NCBI RefSeq assembly: GCF_000382265.1
Contig: NZ_KB907985.1
Coordinates: 1 to 64,000 of the forward strand
Direction: 5' to 3'
Source: Yoonia vestfoldensis DSM 16212
Lineage (GTDB): Bacteria > Pseudomonadota > Alphaproteobacteria > Rhodobacterales > Rhodobacteraceae
Length of the DNA stretch: 64,000 bases
Shown in pieces: positions 37,001 through 49,000 of this stretch. Position 1 is the stretch's first letter. Every line of letters begins with the position of its first letter. The notes under the pieces were generated by a model that saw nothing but the letters and a program-made list of their open reading frames with translations, did no database searches and had not been told where the DNA came from. The position numbers were made by a program, and so were the translations under genes.

Positions 37001-40000
37001 GTGGCAAGAAACTCTGCCTTGGCTGAGATCAACAAATCCGACGTGTCCACAACGACCGGCGATGTCGCCGTAACTGCCTTGCAGCAAACCGTGATGGATT
37101 CGACCGTCAATACCTCAGGCGAGAGTGGCGACGAAGCCAAGTCCGTCACGCTTGCCTTCAACTCATTGGGCTATAACGCGTCCAACGTCCTGTTCAACAC
37201 GATCGAGGCGGTGACGGCAGATCCGACGTTCCACCGGCTGATCGACCCGTCGAACCCAGCCTCCGCGACCGCGCGGATTACTGCAAGCGATGTGACCGCT
37301 GGCGGCGACGTGATCGTCGATGCACAATCAGCCGAATTGCTGAACGCGACGGTCTCGAACACCACCGATTCCGCCGCTGGCGCGTTGACAGGTGCGAACG
37401 GGAGCGCTTTTGGTCTGATCATTGCGTCGAACAAGGTGCTGGGCGAAGCCTCGGCGCTGATCGACAACGCAGGTGCCGCGGCAGCGGCCACCATCGACGC
37501 GGGCGGCGATATCGACGTGACCGCGCTGGACCGCCAGCGCCATTTTGCGAATGTCAAACTGGTCGCGGCGAGCGCGACGACCAATGACGGCGGTGCAGCG
37601 GTCTTGCAGGAAACCCTCAACGACGTGACCCCCGTTGATTGGGTGACGACAGGCAGCACGCAACCTGTTGCGCTGCGTTTCGGCGATCTGGTCCGCGTGG
37701 CGGACGGGGTCGAGGATTTCGGCGGCAAGGTCATGCAATACATGGGCCCCAGCGATCCGTTGCAAGGCGCCAATGTGTTTGACGGCGCAGGCCGCACGAC
37801 TTTTGTCGAGGCTGGCGATTACGTCCGCGTCGTGGATGGCTCTGGTGTGCCAAGCTATTATCGCTATAGCGGTCTCACTCTCCAGACCCTCAGCGGCGAT
37901 GTGCCGGTGACAAATGGCGTCGACCTTTCCGGCATCACATTTGCGAACAAACCGGCTTGGACGCTGGTCACCGCAACGGCGGCAGGCCTGCCGCCAAGCG
38001 GGATCGTCGACCTCAATACGGTCGATTTCGGTGATACCGATTACTGGAAAGAATCGCTGAGCTCCAAGCTGATCCCGCAGGGTCTGAACATCCCCAACGC
38101 GGGCGAAGGTGGTGCGGACAGCAACAGCACCGCGACCGGCGCGATGTTCGTCTATAACGAACTGGGCGGCGAAGCCCGGGCCGAGGTCCGCAACGCGATC
38201 CTGCGCGCGGACGACAACATCACGATCCGCGCAACGCTGGACAGTGAAATGAATGCAACGACCGATGCGGCGACCTCGTCCTCGGGCGGCACCGTCGCTG
38301 GCACCGGCGTGAGCCGCGCGATCAGCGGCGTCGTGGCGACCAACCTGATGACCGGAAGCGCAACCGCTTCGGCCCAGGATGCGAGCCTGACAGCGCGCGA
38401 AAACGCAAGCGACACAACCGGCACCGTCACGGTCGAGGCGTTGAACACCGTGACAATGACCGCCCTGACATCGGCTGTCGTGGCGACGGGCGATACCGGC
38501 TATAACGTCCTTCTTGCCTTCAACTCCATGGGCTATGCGCCCACCAATATCCTGTTCAATTCCTTCGACGCGCTTGCAGGCGATGCCAACCTCGCCAATG
38601 ATCTGGCCGAGCTGAACACCCGCCGCACGGTCGAGGCGGTCGCCTTCATGACCGGCGTGACCGTCGATGCAGCGGATGCGATCATCGTCAACGCCGTGAA
38701 CGAGGCGACGATGAACGCCGAGGTCAACAACGAGACGACGAGTGCTGCCAGTGCCTTTGTCGATGCGTCGGGCAAGGCTGTCAGCGTCGTGTTGTCGCTG
38801 AACAAGATGTTGTCTGGTGCGCGTGCCGAAGTTGACGGGGCAGAGTATCTTGCCGCAACGGCGGGACAGGTCGACATCAAGACAGGCGACCGCGTGCTTG
38901 CAGCTGACGGCACTGTCTATGAGCGCACAGGCGCGGATGAGACCGTCACGCTAAGCGCCGCTTTCGCAGGCGGTGATGACTGGGTTTTCGTCGACAAGAC
39001 GGACCTCGACGCAGGACGCGCCGTGATCGTCACGGCCAGCGACGATTCCCAATTGAACGCCGACAACCGGATGGAAACCACGACCACCGTCATCAACGAC
39101 GGCGGCACAAGCATTCTGACCGGATTCCTTGAAAACCTGATCGCGGATTACACGTTCACCACCCTGTCGGGGCTGCAATTGCTACGCACCGGCCAGCAGG
39201 TGCTGGTCGGATCCAATGGACCTCCAGCCCAGCAGGACAAGCGGTTCATGTATACCGGTAACGCGACTGCGGCACGGGTCGATCTGGGCGCAATCAACTT
39301 TGGTGCGATCGATCCCGATCTGGTGATCCGCAACGGCAATTCCAATGTCACCAGTGTCACCGCCGGGCATATCGTCCGCGTCGTCGAGGCAGGGGTTGAT
39401 GTCTATTACCGCTATGCTGGGGCGTCGCCATTGCAGGCTCTGGACGGCAACAGCGATGTGACCCCTGACGGGGTCAACCTGCGCAACGTCGATTACACAA
39501 CAACCGACTGGCTGCGCGTCACAGACGGTGCTGAACTCGCCACGATCATCGCGAGCCAGTGGGTCGAGGTCACGATCGACGATATCGAAAGCCTGATCCC
39601 TGCGGGGATCAACCTGAACGTCACGAAATCCGATGCGACGGCTGTCGGCTTCCTCGCCTCGGTCAACGATCTGCAGTCGAGCGTGATTGCGCGGATCGCG
39701 GGTGCCGAAGTCGATGTGGTCGACGGCTATGTTTTCGTCTCGGCGGTTGAAAACGCGCTGATGGACGCCAAGAATGCTGGCAGCGTCAAAGCCGACGGCG
39801 GGTCGTTCTTTGCCGCAGGCAGCAAGGTTCTTGCCGTCAACGTCAACATCGCCACCAATAACGTGACATCGGGCGCCTTGGCCGAGGTCACGGACTCCGC
39901 TGTCACTGTCGGCAATGCCAACGCCACCAACGAATCGACACGCGAACTCAAGATCGGCGGCCGCGAGGCTGTGCTGGACGATGAGGGCGCAATCGTCACG

Positions 40001-43000
40001 CCAAGCACGGTCCAGACCGTGACACCGCAGGACGGCGATCTGGTCGTCATGACCAACAATACCGCGGGCATCCATGCCACGCTCGACACCACCACAATCG
40101 CCGAAGGTGGCGGTGGCAACACGGTGGCCGTCGGCGCCTCTGTCGCGTTCAACTCTGTCGGCATCGACGGGCAGAACATCCTGTTCAACCTTGCCGATAC
40201 GTTCATTGGCACGACCGTGGCGACCCCGAACCCCAGCAGCGCCACTGCGCGCGTGGCGCGGTCCACCGTAGATGTGGCCGACGACGTGCTGGTCACCGCC
40301 GACAACCAGACGACGATCACCTCGGAAATCGTGAACGCCGCTGTCGCGACGGGTGTGTCCGTGGCCGACAAGTCCAATGCCGTCTCGGTGGGCGCTGTCA
40401 TCGCGATGAACCGCACGGCTGCCGATACCGTTGCCGAAATCGTGGCATCGCCCACTGTCACCGCGACACGCGGCTCTGTCACTGTGACAGCCGATGATGT
40501 CTCTGCGGTGGATGCGACCGTTTCTGCCGCCAGCGTTTCCGCTGCCGTGGGTACAGGCGGGTCGAAATCCGTCTCTGTCGCGGCAAGTTTCGCCCGCAAC
40601 GAGGTGACATCGAATGCCCGTGCGGAAATCAGCGGCGCGACTGTTGCGGCAGGCACCGACCTGACGATCGCCGCGAAACGTGATGCGCAGATCATGGCCA
40701 AAGGCCTGTCTGCCGCCGTGGCTGTCGGCCTGACCGCCGGTGGCGACAGTGGCGATGTCAGTTTCTCTGGCGGTGGGGCTGTCGCCTTCAACTCCATCCG
40801 GGGTCAGGCCGCGGCGAAAGCGACCAACAGCACGTTCAATGCTCTGGGCGACATCAAGGTCGATGCAACAAGCACCAGCCGGATTGATGCGACAGTGCTG
40901 GCGGCCAGCGTGTCGGGGATGATCAACATCGGCGGGTCGGGGACCAAGGCTGTCGGGATCGGCGTCGTCTATGTCGACAACATGATCGGCTATGGCCAGA
41001 CTGCCCTCGATCTGACCGGCACTGTGCTGACGACATCGCAGCAGGTGACGACCGTTACCAATGGCACCTATGTGCGCGGGGCCGACGGCACGCCGATGAC
41101 GGGCCATGTCTATCGCTATATCGGCAATGCCCCGCGTCAGGTGCAGGCCCCCGGCGACAACGAGGGCGATGCGCCAATTGCTCTGGAAAACGGCGTCGAT
41201 CTGGCGCTCGAAGATTATTCCGACACCAACCTGTGGGAACGCGTCGATCTGCAACGTCTGGGGCAGGCAACCGCGCTCGCTTCGGTCGATAATGTGGATA
41301 TCGCCAACCAAAGTGGCGATATCGCCCCTGAATCCCTGTCCGTGACCGCGTTGGCCGGTCAGACGATCAACGCGACGGCGGCGGCGGCGGCTGTGGCCTT
41401 GGCAGGGTCGAATGCGGCAGCGACAGCCGTTGCCGGTGGCGGTGCCGCCGCGCGCAACCGTATCGCCGGTGGTGCCATCGCCGAAATCACCGGGTCCGGC
41501 AGCGACATCACGGCCGGGTCCGTAGAGGTGCTTGCCCGCGATGCCAGCACGATCAACGCGCTGGTCGGGGCTGCCTCTGTCAGCGCTGCTGTGTCGGGTA
41601 AGAACGCGGTCTCGGTGTCGGTCGGCATCGCGCTGGCGTTCAACGAGGTTGTCAACGAAACGACTGCCCGCATCGTCGGCGCGGATCTGACCGCGACGGA
41701 TGTGGATGGCGTGACGGTTCACGCCGAAACTGCGCCACCGCAAAGCTTCGACATCACGAGCGGTATCACTGCGGCCCAGCTTGACGATCTGGCCACCGAA
41801 GAGATCGACGAAAACGACGAACTGGTCGAGGAAGACGTGACCGGAGACGCCAGCGTGCTGGGCACGCTGGTCGGTCTGATCGATGCGGAGCTGGCAGGCG
41901 ACAGCGTTGCAGGCACAGTCGCAAACCTGAGCGATCTGGTCTTTGCAGCCTCTGAGGACGGCAACGGCTGGTTCCTGATCGACGGGCTTGGGCGCAAGTT
42001 TTCGTTTATCCCCGGCGCGGACGGTGCGTTCACCGTCGAAGTCGCGACGATCAACGCGGTGTCCGGTGCGGCGTCCTTTGCGCTCGGGGCAGGCAAGGCC
42101 GGTGTCGCCATCGCTGGGGCAGGTGCCTATAGCGAAAACGTCATCCAGTCCAACACATCGGCCTATATCGACGTGGCCACCGTCGCCGCGACGACAGGCA
42201 ATGTCGCTGTGACTGCAGCAAACAAAAGCGCGATCAACGCGATCACCGTTGCCGCCGCCATGTCGGTCGGTCTGGGCAAGACAGGTGTGGGCGTGTCCAT
42301 CGGGGCCGCGATTTCGCAAAACCTGATCGGCCGCGAAGCGCGCGGCGAAGGCGATGCCATCGGCACCTTCGCCTTTATCCGCAACAGCGATGTCAGCGCC
42401 GATGGCGATGTGATCGTCGAGGCTGTGTCCGAACAGGATATCAATGCGCTGAACGTGGCCGGATCGGTCGCGCTCGCGGGGGGGAAGGTCGGTGTCGCGA
42501 TTTCAGGATCGGGCGTCTATGTGCGCAACGTCATCGACACCGAGACCTCGGCCCGCATCATCGGCGATGTCGGCGGGACAACGGCGGCGGTCGACGGCGA
42601 GAACGTGACCGTCACTGCCGAAAACAGATCCACGATCAACGTCATCGCGGCAACGGTGTCGGCCTCCTTTGCCTTTGGCAAAGCGGCCGTGGCCGTGGCC
42701 ATGGGGGCGACCGTTGCGCAGAACGAGATTTTTGGCCTGACCTCGGCACAGATCATCGAAGTCAATGACGGCGGTGTTCTGGCCCGCACTGGCGACCTGA
42801 CCGTCGAGGCGCGCGACATGGCGCGGATCAACGCGATCGCCGCCGCCGGTGCGCTGGCAATCACCGGGGGTGCCGTCGGCATCAGCGTTGCCCTGGCCGG
42901 TGCCTTGGCCTTCAACCGGATCGGCGCCAAGGTGTCGGCCACGGTCGAAAACTCCTCTGTCACCGCGACACTGGGCAATGTGGATATCCTTGCCACCGCC

Positions 43001-46000
43001 GACGGGCGGATCGACGCGCTGAACGGCGCGGTCTCTGCGGCACTTGCCGCTGGCGGGACCGGCGTCGGCGTGGCGATCGGTGCGGCCTTCATCAGCAACC
43101 AGATCGGCTATGGCTACGGATCGCTTGTCGCTGATTTCACCAGCGGCCAGACCGTCGCGCCCGGCGAAATCGTCAATGGCACGACAGTGCGGATCACCAG
43201 CGGCATCAATGAAGGCCGTACATTCCAGTACATCGGTCAAAACCGGCTGGAACCGAACGTCGATACGAATGGCGTGGACGGAATAACCTCGGCGGATCAA
43301 ATCCCGCTGAGCGCTGTGGATTACAACAACCCCGAACAATGGGTTGAAGTGAACCTTGCCAAGGATGCCGCGCTGATCACTGCCGGGTCCATCGGCAGTG
43401 ACATCACCGCTGGTGGCGATGTGCTGATCGACGCGCAAAGCAACCAGAAAATCAACGCGGCCTCGCTTGCGATTGCAGCAGCTGTCGCGTTGGGCGGCAC
43501 GGGTGTGGGTGTCTCGGCATCTGGCGCTGCGGTGCTCAACCGGATCGCGACCAGCCCAACGGCCACGATCAGCGGCAAGTTGCTGAATGGCGTGACGGCG
43601 GGCACCGTGACGGTGCAGGCCGACGACGAAAGCACGATCAACGCGGTCAGCATCGCGGGTGCGTTGTCTGTGGCGGCCGGATCTAACGGCGTGGCCGTTT
43701 CGCTGGGCGTTTCGCTGGCGTTCAACGCGGTCGAAAATGCCGTTACCGCCAAGATCGACAATAATGCGACGGTTGTGGCAACGCAGCTTGTCGACGGAAA
43801 CAGCGTGCTGGTGCGCGCGGGGTCCGCGACGCAGAACGCTGAAAACCCGCTGGATCTTGATAGCCTCGGGTCTGCGGATGCCACGGCCGCGCTGCTTGAC
43901 GACGCCGCAGGAACCGAGCTCGTCGAAGTCAACGGCGCGGAGCAAGCGGTGCAGTCTGATGTGACCAACGACCGCGCTGTTCTGAATACGCTGAAATCCG
44001 CGCTCGAGACGAATTACACCGTCGAAGGCGATTTGCGCATCAGCGTCGTGCTGGAAGGCCAGCGCTGGGTCGTCGTGGACGAATCCGGGACCGCTTGGAA
44101 CCTGACACGCATGGGTACGGCATTTGTTGCGGAACGTGTGACCATCAATACGCTGGTCGGCGCGGTGTCTTTGGCCGCCGGATTCGGCGCGACAGGGATC
44201 GCTGTCGCGGGTGCCGGCGCCTTTGGGCAGAACGTCGTTCTGTCCAACGTCGATGCACATATCGCCGGATCGACCGTCACCGCAGGGGCGGGGACCGTGA
44301 AGGTACTGGCTGACAGCGCATCGCTGATCAACGCGGCTGTTCTTTCCACATCGCTGGCGCTGGCCGCCGGGTCCACAGGTGTGGGCATCGCGATCGGCGT
44401 GTCCGTGGCGCAGAACTATATCGGGAAATCCGTGGGCCGGGCGACGCTGGCCGATACCGCCAAGACGCAAGCCTATATTTCCAACAGCAATGTCACCGCC
44501 TCCAATGACCTGATCGTCAAGGCGACATCGTCCAAGACGATCAACGCGCTGGTGTTTGCTGGTGCGGGTGCCGTCAGTGTCGGTGCGACAGGCGTTTCCG
44601 TCTCCGGATCCGGCGTATATGCCGAAAACATCATCGGAGGATCGACCGAGGCTAACATCACGCTTGGCAACCAGAACGTCAGCGGCGGCAAGATCACCGT
44701 TCAGGCGCAGGATACTTCGCGGATCGAGGCCATCGCCGCCGCTGTCTCGCTTGCCCTGTCATTGGGCAATGTCGGAGTATCCGTGGCACTCGGAGCCTCC
44801 GTCGCGGAAAACGCCATCGGCACTGTCATCCGTGCATCTGTCACCGAAGTCAGCACCGCCAGCACGGGCCAGCTGATCGCGACGGGCGGCAACGTCCTGA
44901 TCGACGCCCGCGATGATGCCACGATCCGGGTCATTTCCGCTGCGGCTGCCATTTCGCTGGCGGGCGGCATTTCCGGCGGTGTGGCTGTGTCGGGGGCCGG
45001 CGCGCTGGCCTTCAACCGCATCACCAACCGTGTCGCGGCCGAAGTGATCGGTGCGACGATCAGCGCCGCATCCGCAACCGCACTTGTGCCTTCGGGCAAC
45101 CTGATCGCTGCGACCGCCGGCGTCGGCAGCCAGATTTTCAACAGCGATGGCACGCTGAAGCCCGCCTTTGCGGAGGCTTACACGATTGCGCGCAACCCTG
45201 CGACGGGGGCGATCATTACCAACGGGAACCAGATTGCCTATGTGCCGGTGACCGGCCCGACGGCCGCCAATGATCAGGCTGTCTTGCCGAACCCGGCAGC
45301 GAATGCCCGTCCGTTGAAGGAATTTAAAGTTGCGTCGGCCCAGCAAACCCGCACGATCCCAAGCGCCTCCCGCGAGCAGGTCACCGAAACGATTACGGTC
45401 CTGACCTTCTACGAACTGGGCGACGCGAATGCGACGTCCGACATGCTGAGCGTCTGGCTGCCCGACGCAACCTTTGACGAGTTCGATCCGGCCAATCCCG
45501 TCCCGGCTGTCGTCACCGCACTGGTGCCGGAACTCGTGCCGGGTGCCGTTATTCCGCAGAATGTGTCCGTCACAGCGACCGGCAACGCCAAGATCGAAGC
45601 CGCGATCATTTCCGCTGCGGCATCGCTGGGTGTCGGTGGCGGCGCGGGCGTTGGTGTTGGCGTCGGCACATCCTATGCCAAGAACGATGTCGGCGCGGGG
45701 GCGCAGACGGGTGTCTTTGCCAAGGTGGAAAATGCCACGATCAGCGCCAGCCGCAACATCACCGTCAGCGCGCAGATGACGTCTTCCATCGACGCGGTGG
45801 TCGGCAGTTTTGCCGTGGCCCTTGCGGGCGGATATGTCGGCGTTGCCGGTGCCGGTGCCGGTGCCTTTGCGGTCAACACAATTGATTACAACGTGATTGC
45901 CGACGTGACAGGGTCGACCCTGACGGCTGGCAACACGGTTTCCGTGACAGCGACCGATATGGCGACGATCGATGCCGATGTGGCGTCTGCCGCCCTGTCT

Positions 46001-49000
46001 GTGGCGGGTGGTGTTGTGGCCTTTGCAGGGTCGGTCGCCGTGTCCACTGCTGAAAACACCGTGGACAACACGATCGCCGCAACGGTCAACACTTCGCGCG
46101 TGACCACGACGAACCTGACCGTCAGAGCGACTGATGACACAGAGGTGGACGTCCAGTCGCGCGCGGCTGCCCTGTCCGCATCCATCGGGCTTGGCGGGGC
46201 TCTGTCGGGCGGCGGTGCCCTTGCGGAAATCAATGCAACCAGCACTGTTCTTGCCGAAATCACAGGCACGGGTAGCGCCAATCACCGCATCAACGCCACC
46301 GGCACTGTGACAGTATCGGCGCTGAACCAGTCTGACCTTGACGCGCGGGTTGAAGTCCTCAGCGTCGCTGCCGGTCTTGTCGGTCTTGCCGCCAGCGGGT
46401 CGGTCGCCAAGATCAACACCCGCCAGTCAGGTTCCGGCAACAGTGTTGCGGCGAATGTCGGCGGCGTCACGCTGACGGGTGGCGCGCTGAACGTGAACGC
46501 GCAATCCCTGATCCGCGCTGTCGCAAATGTCGAAGGCATCACCGTCGCGTCCACCGCCGCCGTTGGCGTCAGCGAAGCGACGATCCTGACAGGTGCGCGC
46601 GTGGGTATGCAGATCGGCAACAGCCAGGGCAGCATCACCGTCGGCACGCTGACCGCGAATGCGGCGTCCGACGGCAACCCGGTCAACACCCGGATCGCGA
46701 CCGCGACGGCAAAAGCGTCTGGCGGCGGTCTGCTGGTCGGTATCAACTCGACCAGTGTCACCGTGTCCAACAATGACGTGGTCGCGGCGCGTGTCGGCGA
46801 CGGTGCCACGATCAATGCCACCAATTTCACGATGAACGCCTATTCCAACGTGTCGCAACTGGCCGTGTCCAAGGCCGCAAGCGTCGGGTTGGTCGGTGTC
46901 GGTGCGGCAGCATCGCGTGCGGAAAGCAACACGAATGTCTCCGCGCTTGTCGGCGCCGGGGCGACCGTCACGGGGGGCAACGTAACGATCGGTGCGAATG
47001 GCCAGTCGGTCAACGATGCCGAGACTGAAACAGGGGCCTATGGCCTTGTCGGCGGTGCCGCTGCCAGCCCCGAAACCGATACCCGTGCCACGATCCTGGC
47101 TGGTCTGGCGGATGCGACATCGACTGCAAACCGTGCCGAAATCGACGCCACAGGTCTGTTGCGGATCACTGCATCGCAGCTCAGCACGCTGGATACCGAG
47201 GTGGTGACAGCCGCCTATGGTGCCATTGCCGGGGCCGGTGCCGTTGCCAACAACAGGCTGCTATCCACGGTGGATGTGCTTTTGGGTGATTTTGCCAAGG
47301 CGCAGGCCGGCGAAATGGATCTGCAAGCGACCAACAAGCTGGTCCGTGTCGTCGGGGGCAATGATATCGACGGCAAGACGGGCGGTATCGCATCCGGTGC
47401 CAGCGCAAAAAGCGACACGCGTGCCGAAATGCACACGACCGTGACCTTTGGCGATAATTCCGACATCGACACCCTGAATCCGCAAGGCGACCTGCTGGCC
47501 AAGGCCTTCAACGAGATCGCCTATGCCGACAAGGTCCGCCTTGAAACGGCGGGTGCGATTTCGGGGGCGGGTGCCTATGTCACCTTCAACGAACGCGACG
47601 AGGACGGCGACTCTGTGCCGATCCGTGCCGATATCGTTGTCGGCACCAAGGCCGATATCGAAGCGCGCGGCGAGCTGGAATTCGAAGCCTCGGGCAAGTT
47701 CAACGTCTATCTGCAATCCTATTCGGAAACCTATGGTGCGGCGACAGTGGCCCTTGGGTCCGCGCTGATCGATATCCAGCCCTATAACACGATCACCATC
47801 AAATCAGGTGCCGACGTCCTGAGCCATCGCGACATGTTCATGTCCACAGGTACGGACCGCAACCTGACGATCGAAGACAGCAACCTCGAGGCGCGGGTCG
47901 ATAACTTTGCGGGGTCGGTGATCCCGATCGACGATCTCAAGACGCAGGCGATCTATATCGCGCGCAACGTAATCCATGTACAAAGCAGCGCCTTGGTCGA
48001 AAGTTTCCTGAACATCGACCTGAACGCCGATGAACTGGGCCTTGCGTCGGTCATCGGGATGGCCAAAGGGACCAACTGGACCTCTGCCGTGACCGATGGG
48101 ATCAACAGCCTGACCGGCGGGTCGGACAATTCGACCGGCCCCGGCGAAGGCCTGTCGGACGCAAGGTCCGAGATCATCAACGACGGTCTGATCAAGACCG
48201 GCGCGCGGCGTAATCTGACACTGACGATCGGTGATAATGCCAACCCCAGCCCCAATGGCTCTCGCTTTACCTACGAAGGAACAATCGATCCTGACTTCGA
48301 AGGCGACCGCGCCGCAGGCTCTGCGGAAGGGTTGCTGATCAAGACCACTGAAAAAGTGACGGTTATCCCCTCGGCTGGCCAGCTTGCCCTGACCAACGCG
48401 GAACGGAATCTCCAGACATATGGCGTATTCATCAATGGCCAGCCCGACCAGCCCGATCTGAACAATCCTTTCACCCGTTCGTATGTTGAGGCAATCCAGC
48501 GCATCCAGGGCCAGATGCTGGCATCTGGCGAAGCTGTCTTGGTGAATGGTGCTTTTGTCACAATCGACCGTGAAGCCACCGTTATTGTCATCGACGATAT
48601 CGTCGCGGCTGCGGGTCGCATTCGGATCCTCACCGACCAATTGCATGGAACCGGCACGTTCGACTCACCGCAAAACGTGAATGTCCAGATCATCAGCGAC
48701 ACATCGGCGTCCATCGAGTTCGGCGAAATCTTCATCCCTGAACGCAATGGCGGGATCGATTTCAACGGCATCACGGTGACGGCGGAATCGCCGATTGCCG
48801 ATGTTCGCGCGGCGATCCTCGAAGAGAACCGTGTTTCGGTAAACAAGGACAACCGGCCACTCGACGTTGTGCCCGCGCTGCAATTCCTCGGCTTCGTCAC
48901 TGAAAAATCACCCAATGGGTTGAACTTTACCTCGCAAAGCTTTGGCCAGGGAGTGGGGGCAGCACCGACTATCAATGTGCAGGTGGACAAGAACGTCCGC

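Noticed and set aside
39182..42319. A 1,045-codon open frame on the minus strand
   Set aside because: Also antisense to the giant gene; composition (rich in Arg, His, Gly and Asp) is that of a shadow.
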